NCBI GenBank assembly: GCA_003331305.1
Contig: QOQB01000005.1
Location: 1-64,000 of the forward strand
DNA from: Flavobacteriales bacterium
GTDB lineage: Bacteria > Bacteroidota > Bacteroidia > Flavobacteriales > Flavobacteriaceae
DNA length: 64,000 nt
Direction of reading: 5' to 3'
Shown here: positions 52,586-62,793 of the stretch, one piece after another
How positions within the stretch are numbered: position 1 is the first letter of the stretch
Layout of the letters: each line of letters starts with the position of its first letter
Translations under genes and position numbers: made by a program
The notes under the pieces: model-generated
The model's database searches: none
The model's input: only the letters and a program-made list of their open reading frames with translations
What the model was told of the DNA's origin: nothing

Positions 52586-52969
52586 ATTAAGTTAAAGGTT
52601 AATTACCACCAAGTTGACCAAATGGGTATTGTCCATCATGCCCAATACGCCTATTTTTTTGAACAAGCTCGAATAGATTGGTTACAAAATCAAGGGGTTA
52701 GCTATGCAGTATTAGAGCAAACTGGAATTTTGTTACCTCTAACAGAAATAGCTATCGCATATAAACGTCCACTAAGATTTGATGAGCACTTTTCCGTACA
52801 CACAAGTTTAGAAACTTTTGAACCTCATTTTATTTTGTTTTCTTATTACATTGAAAATGAGCAAGAAAAAAAAATCACTACCGCTTCGACACGTTTGGTT
52901 TTTGTTGATGCTAAAACGATGCGTGCCATGAAATGCCCGTCATTTTTGGTAGAGAAATTTACCTTTTGA
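52586..52969 (+). CDS. YbgC/4-hydroxybenzoyl-CoA-type hotdog thioesterase, start codon unclear
   Basis: A hotdog-fold acyl-CoA thioesterase. The family N-terminus with the catalytic aspartate is visible as VNYHQVDQMGIVHHAQYAYF, then FFEQARIDWLQNQG. The first ATG in frame (52622) lies inside this motif and would delete the aspartate. The frame is open back to a TGA at 52547 but has no ATG, GTG or TTG; the ATT at 52586 is the nearest plausible initiator and gives 127 residues. A damaged start or a sequence error are alternatives. The end overlaps convergent ribD by 11 bp. Confidence 0.7.
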   Translation: MKLKVNYHQVDQMGIVHHAQYAYFFEQARIDWLQNQGVSYAVLEQTGILLPLTEIAIAYKRPLRFDEHFSVHTSLETFEPHFILFSYYIENEQEKKITTASTRLVFVDAKTMRAMKCPSFLVEKFTF

Positions 52970-53990
52970 TAATTTGTAGGTAATCCCCTACAATCTTTTT
53001 TTCTTCTTTTTTTCCATTTGGTATCTCGGGCGCAAGTCTTCCACCACCTAATCTTTTTGTACTGCTAATTATGCGACATTCATCCCATAAATCTTTTTTT
53101 AAAAAATGCCGTAAAGTAATGGTACCGCCTTCCACTAAAATGGACTGGATGCCATGTTGAGTAACATTTTTAAGTACGGATTCTATAATATTGGTTGGCT
53201 CAACTTTTTCCCAAGTCAAGTTTTCTCTTTTTTTTGCCTGAAGAGTATTAAAAATGAACGTTTGCGCTGCATCATTAAAAACAGCTGCATTTGCGTCAAT
53301 TTTCACATTTGGATCAATAACCAATCTAATAGGGTGTGTACCAGCCCAGTTTCGGGTTGTAAGTTGCGGGTTGTCTGCCTCTACTGTTTTTCGTCCTACT
53401 AAAATAGCATGCTCTTCGGCACGCCATTGGTGTGCCCGTTGCTGACTGTGCACATCGCTAATCCATGACACCTTACCTTTGGCATCATCACTTGGTGCTA
53501 AATACCCATCAGCTGACTGCGCCCATTTTAGTATAATATAAGGACGCTTTTTGGTATGAAAGCAATAGAATCGCTTGTTAAGTTCGATGCACGCATCTTC
53601 TAAAACGCCAACAATAACTTCAATTCCAGCGTCTTGCATGACCTTAATGCCCATGCCAGCAACCTTTGGATTGGGGTCTTGAGCGCCAATGACTACTTTT
53701 TTTACTCCTTTCGCGATAACTAAATCACAGCAAGGTGGTGTTTTGCCATGATGCGCACATGGCTCTAAATTCACATATAATGTAGCGTCTTTAAGCTCTA
53801 ATGGGTTTACTGTTGCTAATGCGTGTACCTCAGCATGAGGAGTCCCTGCTTTTTTGTGCCACCCCTCAGCGATAATAGCTCCGTCTTTGACCACAACAGC
53901 ACCTACCATAGGATTGGGGTAGGTAGTGCCGAGTCCTTTTTTAGCCAGACTAAGGCAGCGCTTCATGAATGTGTTGTGGGTGTTATGCAA
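52959..53990 (-). CDS. ribD: Bifunctional riboflavin biosynthesis deaminase/reductase
   Basis: Catalyses the deamination and reduction steps of riboflavin synthesis. The 343-residue protein has the N-terminal cytidine-deaminase-like domain with zinc motif TPHAEVHAL and EPCAHHGKTPPCCD, then the reductase domain (RPYIILKWAQSADGYLAPSD, ILVGRKTVEADNPQLTTRNW). The TTG at 53990 gives the family N-terminus HNTHNTFMKRCLSLAKKGLG; ATG at 53966 is the alternative. A TATTTTTG element lies upstream on the minus strand (54010-54017). No FMN riboswitch is visible. Confidence 0.93.
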   Translation of the reverse strand: MHNTHNTFMKRCLSLAKKGLGTTYPNPMVGAVVVKDGAIIAEGWHKKAGTPHAEVHALATVNPLELKDATLYVNLEPCAHHGKTPPCCDLVIAKGVKKVVIGAQDPNPKVAGMGIKVMQDAGIEVIVGVLEDACIELNKRFYCFHTKKRPYIILKWAQSADGYLAPSDDAKGKVSWISDVHSQQRAHQWRAEEHAILVGRKTVEADNPQLTTRNWAGTHPIRLVIDPNVKIDANAAVFNDAAQTFIFNTLQAKKRENLTWEKVEPTNIIESVLKNVTQHGIQSILVEGGTITLRHFLKKDLWDECRIISSTKRLGGGRLAPEIPNGKKEEKKIVGDYLQIIKR

Positions 53991-54028
53991 TGGGAATATG
54001 TATTTTAGCAAAAATATCAAATATCTTG

Positions 54029-54516
54029 ATGATAATGCAGTGTACGATTCGCCCTATTAAAGCAACAGACAATACAAGACTAGCGCGTGTTTTACGTCAG
54101 GTACTTGTTGAGTTTGGCGTGCCCAAACAAGGTACCGCATACGCCGATCCAGAACTCGACGCCATGTTTGAAACGTACACCAAGTCTAAGCACGCTTATT
54201 GGGTGGTAGAGTGTGATGGTGAACTTTTGGGGGGAGCTGGAATTGCTCCCTTACAAGAAAGTGAATCGCATGTTTGTGAGTTGCAAAAAATGTATTTTGC
54301 TGCCAAAGCAAGAGGCCAAGGCCTTGGAAAAAAAATGATTGTAAAACTTTTAGAGTTGGCAAAAAATTTCGGTTTTTCACTTTGTTATTTGGAAACAATG
54401 CCTTCTATGCATGCGGCACAAAAACTGTATGTAGCAAATGGCTTTTCGTACATTGATGCACCGATGGGTAACACGGGACATTACTCCTGCCCCGTTTGGA
54501 TGACTAAATCATTGCT

Positions 54517-54520
<4 letters not shown>
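54029..54520 (+). CDS. GNAT-family N-acetyltransferase
   Basis: A 163-residue GNAT protein: TIRPIKATDNTRLARVLRQV at the start, the acetyl-CoA loop KMYFAAKARGQGLGKKMIVK (R-x-x-G-x-G/A pattern) and the end CYLETMPSMHAAQKLYVANG followed by FSYIDAPMGNTGHY. Substrate not known. The ATG at 54029 or 54035 are both possible. It starts 38 bp from the divergent ribD start and overlaps prmC by 4 nt, so it leads a GNAT-prmC-ligA operon. Confidence 0.88.
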
Positions 54521-57362
<2,842 letters not shown>

Positions 57363-57437
57363 TTGTTGTATTTATAACAACACGTTAAGTATTTATAATT
57401 TAATGACGCTTCAAACAGCTACGTCCTTTTAAAGTAC

Positions 57438-57445
57438 TATTTTTG
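57438..57445 (+). promoter_or_regulatory. Promoter -7 element of the DUF6913-dapA pair
   Basis: TATTTTTG, 7 nt before the DUF6913 ATG at 57453; no clear -33 element. Confidence 0.5.
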
Positions 57446-57452
57446 CAGACTT

Positions 57453-57965
57453 ATGAAATTATTTGTTAAACGTTCTGTTACACAGCACCTCAATGCGCTA
57501 AAAAATCGCACGGCTTTTAAGCCGAAATCGATTCGGCGCTTGGTATTTGTTCATGATACAGACTTAAACATCACAGAGTCTCAATACAACGATATGTGCC
57601 AGTTTTTTTCATCTGAATACAGTGCTATAGAACGCATTCAATACAACAAGAATAAAAAGATGTTAGCAGGTGTTTCAAAACCACATTTACATCCCCAAAG
57701 TTTAGATTGGCGCGGACGTATTATAGAGAATGATTTACTTTATGTGCTATCACATCAATACGATTTGGTTGTTCATTTTGTGGATCATATTTCGTTGCCT
57801 CTAGTGTCTTTCTCAGCCCAACTCAATGCTTCATTTCGCATTGGTCCATCTTCGCTTGACAACAGACTAAATGATTTGGTGCTTCCTACCACCACAGATT
57901 TTGGTGTATTTCTAACTCTTGTAAAACAATATTTTAATAAAATCCATCCTAATGAGCATGCTTAA
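57453..57965 (+). CDS. DUF6913 family protein
   Basis: A 170-residue cytoplasmic protein of a family found mainly in Flavobacteriia and usually located before dapA, as here. KTRVFVHD-like strand RRLVFVHDTDLNITESQYND, WRGRIIENDLLYVLSHQYDL and LVVHFVDHISLPLVSF suggest an alpha/beta fold; no function is known. Its end overlaps the dapA start by 14 bp, or 8 bp if the second ATG is used. Confidence 0.8.
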   Translation: MKLFVKRSVTQHLNALKNRTAFKPKSIRRLVFVHDTDLNITESQYNDMCQFFSSEYSAIERIQYNKNKKMLAGVSKPHLHPQSLDWRGRIIENDLLYVLSHQYDLVVHFVDHISLPLVSFSAQLNASFRIGPSSLDNRLNDLVLPTTTDFGVFLTLVKQYFNKIHPNEHA

Positions 57966-58836
57966 AGGGAAATCAACGGGTGTTGCAGTAATTACCCCAT
58001 TTACGAATTCGGGGGTTGTTGACTATGATGCATTAACTCGCATCATTGATTTTTTGATTGACGCGGGTATCGATTTCTTAGTTGCTTTAGGCACTACAGG
58101 AGAATCGGTTACGCTAACACCAGACGAAAAAAAGGAGGTCTTTGCCACTTTTGTTCGCCAAACAGGCGGACGCGTACCACTGGTAATGGGTCTAGGCGGA
58201 AATAACACAGCTGCTCTTGTACATGAATTTCAACATATAGATGTTAAAGGATTTGATGCTATATTGTCAGTCACACCCTATTACAATCGTCCATCGCAAG
58301 AGGGCCTCTACCAGCACTACATGGCATTGGATGCCGTAACGCCACTGCCATTAATCATGTATAATGTTCCTGGGAGGACAGGGGTCAACATGACTGCCGA
58401 AACTACACTCAGAATTGCAAATGAGGCGAAACATATTATTGCTGTAAAAGATGCCAGTGGAGATTTAACGCAAGGAAAAAAAATTATTGTCAATGCCCCT
58501 AATGAATTTTTGGTTTTTTCTGGAGATGATGAAACCGCCATTCCGCTCACTCTAATGGGCGGCGATGGAGTAATCTCGGTTATAGCAGGCGGGTTTCCAA
58601 AAACCTTTTCGGCTGGTATTCAAGCTGCAATGACTCATAACACCGAAAAAGCAAATCGAATCGCAAGACAGCTATTACCTGTAATTGATTTATTATTTAA
58701 AGAGGGAAATCCAGCTGGTATAAAAGCCGTGTCTGCACTTAAAAAGTTATCTACAGATGAAGTTCGACTGCCATTGGTCAAGGCTTCCCAAGACTTAACG
58801 GTTGCGTTACGACCTTTTGTGGAGCAGTTAGATTAA
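57952..58836 (+). CDS. dapA: 4-hydroxy-tetrahydrodipicolinate synthase
   Basis: Condenses pyruvate and aspartate semialdehyde, the first step of the diaminopimelate/lysine branch. The 294-residue TIM-barrel protein has STGVAVITPFTNSGVVDYDA, LGTTGESVTLTPDEK, YNVPGRTGVNM with the catalytic Tyr, and AVKDASGDL with the Schiff-base Lys. An ATG two codons later (57958) is an alternative start. The last 59 bp are shared with the convergent PagL-like gene. Confidence 0.96.
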   Translation: MSMLKGKSTGVAVITPFTNSGVVDYDALTRIIDFLIDAGIDFLVALGTTGESVTLTPDEKKEVFATFVRQTGGRVPLVMGLGGNNTAALVHEFQHIDVKGFDAILSVTPYYNRPSQEGLYQHYMALDAVTPLPLIMYNVPGRTGVNMTAETTLRIANEAKHIIAVKDASGDLTQGKKIIVNAPNEFLVFSGDDETAIPLTLMGGDGVISVIAGGFPKTFSAGIQAAMTHNTEKANRIARQLLPVIDLLFKEGNPAGIKAVSALKKLSTDEVRLPLVKASQDLTVALRPFVEQLD

Positions 58837-59455
58837 ATACCAGTCCCACGCGCACGCCTAACGTGTTATGTCCTGAGTTTGGGAATTGAAGGTTTGCATT
58901 AGACTCGTGTCGAATAACCATTAAATGGCTTATCCACATATTTTTAGTGAGTTTAAATTTCATACCAATCCCCAAATTATCTGAGAAAGCAATCCCTTTG
59001 GCAAGACGTTCGGTTTGCTTGGATGTCCACATTGGGCCAATTGCTGCATAGGCGTAAAGTTGTGTTTTTGAATTTATAAAATGAGCAATTTCTACAGCCG
59101 TGTGAAAAACAAGCTGATGTATCGATTTTTTTTGTGTCATTTCTTGCTGAAAATCATCTGGAAAATTATTGAATTGCGCTGTTGAGGTAAACCATGAATT
59201 GAGAAGCTGATGCCTCGCATGGTAGTAGCCCCCCTCAACAAAAAAATGGAGGTTTATTTTTTTATACATGTATTTTTTTATGGGGATTTGCCCAAGGATA
59301 TGCACTTGTGTGTAGTGGTAGTCAGGAAGATTAAAAGGAATTGTTTGTTGTGTGCTGTAGCCAAAATGTAACCCCCAAGGTTTTGGGTTTTCTAAATCCT
59401 GCGCAGCTAAACTCTTGGAAATTAAACTTAAAAAAAGTAAAAAACAGATGCGCAT
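58778..59455 (-). CDS. Acyloxyacyl hydrolase / PagL-like outer membrane lipid A deacylase
   Basis: A 225-residue probable outer membrane beta-barrel enzyme. Signal peptide MRICFLLFLSLISKSLAAQ, then alternating strands (WGLHFGYSTQQTIPFNL, LHFFVEGGYYHARHQ) and near the C-terminus MVIRHESNANLQFPNSGHNT, which fits the His-x-Ser-Asn active site of PagL. PagL removes a 3-O-acyl chain from lipid A. The C-terminal tail after VRVGLVFNL (about 17 residues) lies inside the 3' end of dapA, so the stop codon seems displaced. The ATG at 59455 starts the signal peptide. Confidence 0.82.
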   Translation of the reverse strand: MRICFLLFLSLISKSLAAQDLENPKPWGLHFGYSTQQTIPFNLPDYHYTQVHILGQIPIKKYMYKKINLHFFVEGGYYHARHQLLNSWFTSTAQFNNFPDDFQQEMTQKKSIHQLVFHTAVEIAHFINSKTQLYAYAAIGPMWTSKQTERLAKGIAFSDNLGIGMKFKLTKNMWISHLMVIRHESNANLQFPNSGHNTLGVRVGLVFNLTAPQKVVTQPLSLGKP

Positions 59456-59460
59456 ATAAA

Positions 59461-59493
59461 TTGCAGGTATGTGATTGGTTTTAGTTAAATTTG
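59461..59493 (+). promoter_or_regulatory. Promoter before bamD
   Basis: TTG (59461-59463), a 22-bp spacer and TAAATTTG (59486-59493) fit the consensus. The bamD ATG is 5 nt after the -7 element, another nearly leaderless arrangement. Genes downstream to DUF4835 are close enough to share it. Confidence 0.6.
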
Positions 59494-59498
59494 TTGGC

Positions 59499-60299
59499 AT
59501 GAAATTACCAAATTATTTAGTTATCCTAATGCTTATGTTTTTTGTAGGATGTAGCGACTTACAAAAAGCGCTAAAAAGCGATGACATTACGTTAAAAAAC
59601 GACTTAGCCCAAGAACTTTATGAACAGGGAAAATTCCGAAAAGCGGCACAACTTTACGCTCAACTCAAAGAAAAATATAGAGGCAAGCCACAAGCAGAGC
59701 GAATTGTGTTTTTCTACGCTAACTCCTTGCTCAATACAAAGAATTACATTCTAGCAGCCTACGAATTTGAAACTTTTGTCAAAGCATACCCAAAAAGTCA
59801 GAAGGCTGATGAGGCCTACTTTTTGATGGCATTTTCACATTATAAAACCTCACCAAACTTTAGCTTAGATCAAGCAGATACTTATGAAGCACTTGATAAA
59901 ATTCAAGAGTTTATTAATCGATATCCTGCTAGTGAACGTATGGCAGAGGCCAATGCTATGGCGAAAGAACTGAGAGAAAAAACGGAAAAAAAGGGATTTG
60001 AAAACGCAAAACAGTTCAATACCATACGCGATTACAAAGCCTCAATAACCGCCCTAGATAATTTTATCGCAGACAACCCCGGTACAACTTACAGAGAAGG
60101 AGCTCTTTTTGTACAGTTTTCTGCAGCAACTACCTTAGCCATAAACAGTGTGCTGTATAAGAAGGAAAATCGCCTTCAAGATGCTCAATCTAAATTTGAA
60201 AATTTTAAGCGTTTGTACCCTGATTCTGATCACATGCCTGATGCTGTAGAAATGATGAAAGATATTGAAGAAGAAATACGTACTTTTGCATCCAATTAA
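59499..60299 (+). CDS. bamD: Outer membrane assembly lipoprotein BamD
   Basis: Lipoprotein of the BAM complex that inserts beta-barrels in the outer membrane. The 266-residue protein has a lipobox (LVILMLMFFVGC, Cys14) and TPR repeats such as ELYEQGKFRKAAQLYAQLKE, ILAAYEFETFVKAYPKSQKA and DEAYFLMAFSHYKTSPNFSL, matching BamD/YfiO. The ATG at 59499 gives a proper signal peptide; an in-frame ATG at 59475 would add residues ahead of it. rpoZ follows after 9 nt. Confidence 0.94.
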   Translation: MKLPNYLVILMLMFFVGCSDLQKALKSDDITLKNDLAQELYEQGKFRKAAQLYAQLKEKYRGKPQAERIVFFYANSLLNTKNYILAAYEFETFVKAYPKSQKADEAYFLMAFSHYKTSPNFSLDQADTYEALDKIQEFINRYPASERMAEANAMAKELREKTEKKGFENAKQFNTIRDYKASITALDNFIADNPGTTYREGALFVQFSAATTLAINSVLYKKENRLQDAQSKFENFKRLYPDSDHMPDAVEMMKDIEEEIRTFASN

Positions 60300-60308
60300 T
60301 TTCGACTC

Positions 60309-60638
60309 ATGGATTTAAAACGCACACAGGCTTCAGAAACCACAAAAACTTATAACCGCAATGCATTAGATACTAGTACGGGTAACATTTATGAAACCAT
60401 CTCTATTTTGTCAAAACGGGCGGTGCAAATCAATGAGGACATCAAGGCCGAATTGTTTGAAAAGCTCGAAGAGTTTGCTACTCCAACTGAAAACTTAGAA
60501 GAGATTTTTGAAAATAAAGAGCAAATAGAGGTTTCAAAATTCTATGAGAAACTTCCAAAGCCTCACGCCATTGCAATTGAACAATGGTTACAGGACAAAA
60601 TTTACTACCGTCACACCGACTCCGACTCAGAAGCATAG
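60309..60638 (+). CDS. rpoZ: RNA polymerase omega subunit, Bacteroidota type
   Basis: 109 residues. NIYETISILSKRAVQINEDI is the omega core helix pair that clamps the beta-prime subunit; the rest is a lineage-specific acidic extension (TENLEEIFENKEQIEVSKFY). Its position between bamD and coaBC is the standard flavobacterial order and supports the call. coaBC starts 2 nt after its stop. Confidence 0.93.
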   Translation: MDLKRTQASETTKTYNRNALDTSTGNIYETISILSKRAVQINEDIKAELFEKLEEFATPTENLEEIFENKEQIEVSKFYEKLPKPHAIAIEQWLQDKIYYRHTDSDSEA

Positions 60639-60640
60639 CC

Positions 60641-61855
60641 ATGTCGGTTTTGCATGACAAGCGCATTCTATTAGGTATATCGGGGAGTATAGCCGCATAT
60701 AAATCGCCCAATATTGTACGATTGCTTGTCAAATCGGGAGTTTCTGTCCAGGTTGTTATGACCGATGCTGCCAAAACGTTTGTAACACCGCTAACCCTTT
60801 CAACTGTTTCAAATCGTGAAGTGCTGAGTTCCTTTACACAAGAAGAGAACGAAAACGCAGTTTGGAACAATCACGTTGATTTGGGACTTTGGGCAGATGC
60901 CATGCTTGTAGCTCCAGCTTCTGCAAATACACTTTCCAAAATGGCACAGGCTAATGCAGATAATTTGCTAATTGCCACTTATCTTTCAGCAAAATGCCCC
61001 GTTTTTTTTGCACCAGCTATGGATTTAGACATGCATAAGCACCCCGCAAACAAAGCCAATATGGAAACATTAATCGCCAATGGAAACATCTTAATCCCCG
61101 CAACATCGGGAGCACTTGCCAGTGGTTTGGAAGGTGAGGGAAGGATGGAAGAACCCGAAGAAATTGTTGCTGCACTCGAGACCTATTTTCTGGAGAAATC
61201 TCTCTTGGCTGGTAAAAATATAATAATAACCGCAGGCCCTACATACGAAGCTATAGATCCTGTACGTTTTATAGGAAATCATTCGTCTGGAAAAATGGGA
61301 TATGCTTTAGCCAATAGCGCCGCTCAACAAGGTGCAAATGTGACACTGATCAGTGGTCCAACTGCTGGGAACTCAGCGCATCCAAGTGTTAAGGTTATGG
61401 CTGTAACTACTGCAAATGAAATGCTTCATGCTTGCCTTGAAAATTATGATGCAGCAGATGCTGTACTGATGTCTGCTGCTGTTGCAGATTTTAAGCCTAT
61501 GAACGAAATCGGTCAAAAAATAAAAAAGCAAGACGGCCTTGACGCTATTTCACTTACGCCAACAACAGATATTCTTGCGGAATTAGGCAGTAGAAAGAAA
61601 CACCAAATACTGATTGGTTTTGCACTAGAATCTGAAAATGCTCTACAGCACGCTCAAAACAAACTATTGCGTAAAAATTTAGATGCGATTGTTGTAAATT
61701 CACTTGCAGATGAAGGAGCAGGTTTTGGTCACGACACCAACAAAATTTCATTTTTGCAGCGCGATACCGACGCTGTGCATTATGCGCTGAAATCTAAGGA
61801 GGAAGTCGCTAAAGATGTGTTAAACCACCTAAAAAATATATTTGATGCGCACTAA
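60641..61855 (+). CDS. coaBC: Bifunctional phosphopantothenoylcysteine decarboxylase / phosphopantothenate-cysteine ligase
   Basis: Two consecutive steps of coenzyme A synthesis. The 404-residue protein has the N-terminal flavin decarboxylase domain (RILLGISGSIAAYKSPNIVR, ADAMLVAPASANTLSKMAQA, FFAPAMDLDMH) and the C-terminal ligase domain (IIITAGPTYEAIDPVRFIGN, SSGKMGYALANSAAQQGANV, LMSAAVADFKP). The ATG at 60641 matches the family start. It overlaps the DUF4835 gene by 11 bp. Confidence 0.96.
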   Translation: MSVLHDKRILLGISGSIAAYKSPNIVRLLVKSGVSVQVVMTDAAKTFVTPLTLSTVSNREVLSSFTQEENENAVWNNHVDLGLWADAMLVAPASANTLSKMAQANADNLLIATYLSAKCPVFFAPAMDLDMHKHPANKANMETLIANGNILIPATSGALASGLEGEGRMEEPEEIVAALETYFLEKSLLAGKNIIITAGPTYEAIDPVRFIGNHSSGKMGYALANSAAQQGANVTLISGPTAGNSAHPSVKVMAVTTANEMLHACLENYDAADAVLMSAAVADFKPMNEIGQKIKKQDGLDAISLTPTTDILAELGSRKKHQILIGFALESENALQHAQNKLLRKNLDAIVVNSLADEGAGFGHDTNKISFLQRDTDAVHYALKSKEEVAKDVLNHLKNIFDAH

Positions 61856-62732
61856 AATTGTATTACTCATTCTGGGTTTTCATGCCATGGCCTGGACGCA
61901 GTCTGTCCAAGTAGATTTGACCGTTAATACGGAGCTTGTAAACCAAACTAATATTACGCCCATTAAAACATTGGAAAAATCCCTGAGAGATTTTTTAAAT
62001 AACACCAAGTGGACGTCTGAGATGGGGACCAAAAAGCCGACTGTTTCTATTGCTATGCTGCTTACCATTTCTAACGTTAGTGACAATGCTTACAGCGGAA
62101 CCTTACAAGTACAATCGGGTAGATTAGTTTTTGAGAGTAGTTACACGTCTCCTTTAGTTACCTTTTTAGATGATAATTTTGGGTTTACCTATCAAGAATT
62201 CCAACCTTTTTACTTTGATATCAATCGATTCAATAACAATCTTGTTTCGGTATTTTCATATTACATATATATGGCATTAGGGATGGAATTGGATAGTTTT
62301 TCGTCACTAGGCGGAACGGAATACTATGAACGTGCGCGCACTATTGCTAATGCAGCACAGGCAAGCAATGCTCAAGGGTGGGCGGTGACCCAAAACCGTA
62401 ACGGACGCTATGAACTAATAGACCAAATAATTTCGCCTGCTTTTGACGATTTTAGAAATGTAATGTATCAATACCATAGAAACGGCTTAGATCGCATGGC
62501 ATCAAAACCAAAGCAAGCTAAAGAGCTCATAAAAAACGAACTGCTAAGCTTACAAAACCTTATGCGTCGCCAGCCCAATTCATATTTGATGCGTGCTTTT
62601 TTTGACGCTAAAGGAGAAGAAATAGGTCAGTTATTCAGCGATGGTCCAGAAGTGGAAACAGAGGCTCTGTCGCAATTTTTAAATCGATTTGCACCTAGTA
62701 ATGCTTCTTACTGGGCACTTATTGCTCGTTGA
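61845..62732 (+). CDS. DUF4835 family exported protein
   Basis: A 295-residue protein with a signal peptide (RTKIVLLILGFHAMAWTQ) and the DUF4835 body (VNTELVNQTNITPIKTLEKS, FYFDINRFNNNLVSVFSYYI, TGLGMELDSFSSLGG-like sequence). The family is Bacteroidota-specific and located between coaBC and recN, as here. Role unknown; an extracytoplasmic envelope function is plausible. It starts inside the coaBC end in another frame. Confidence 0.9.
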   Translation: MRTKIVLLILGFHAMAWTQSVQVDLTVNTELVNQTNITPIKTLEKSLRDFLNNTKWTSEMGTKKPTVSIAMLLTISNVSDNAYSGTLQVQSGRLVFESSYTSPLVTFLDDNFGFTYQEFQPFYFDINRFNNNLVSVFSYYIYMALGMELDSFSSLGGTEYYERARTIANAAQASNAQGWAVTQNRNGRYELIDQIISPAFDDFRNVMYQYHRNGLDRMASKPKQAKELIKNELLSLQNLMRRQPNSYLMRAFFDAKGEEIGQLFSDGPEVETEALSQFLNRFAPSNASYWALIAR

Positions 62733-62764
62733 TAACTTCGTGCTTTCAAATGACATAAACGTGT

Positions 62765-62772
62765 TATATTTG
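62765..62772 (+). promoter_or_regulatory. Promoter -7 element of recN
   Basis: TATATTTG, 21 nt before the GTG start of recN. No LexA box could be identified near it. Confidence 0.5.
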
Positions 62773-62793
62773 GTTTAACGAGATTTTACGACT

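Noticed and set aside
53991-54028. FMN riboswitch before ribD
   Set aside because: Only 38 bp separate ribD from the divergent gene, far too short for an FMN aptamer; none is seen before ribH either.
57363-57390. Intrinsic terminator after ligA
   Set aside because: The inverted repeat is AT-only with a bulge and lacks a T-run, so support is too weak for a terminator call.
58930-58938. Perfect DnaA box TTATCCACA
   Set aside because: A single copy inside a coding sequence with no further boxes around; expected by chance or coding constraint.
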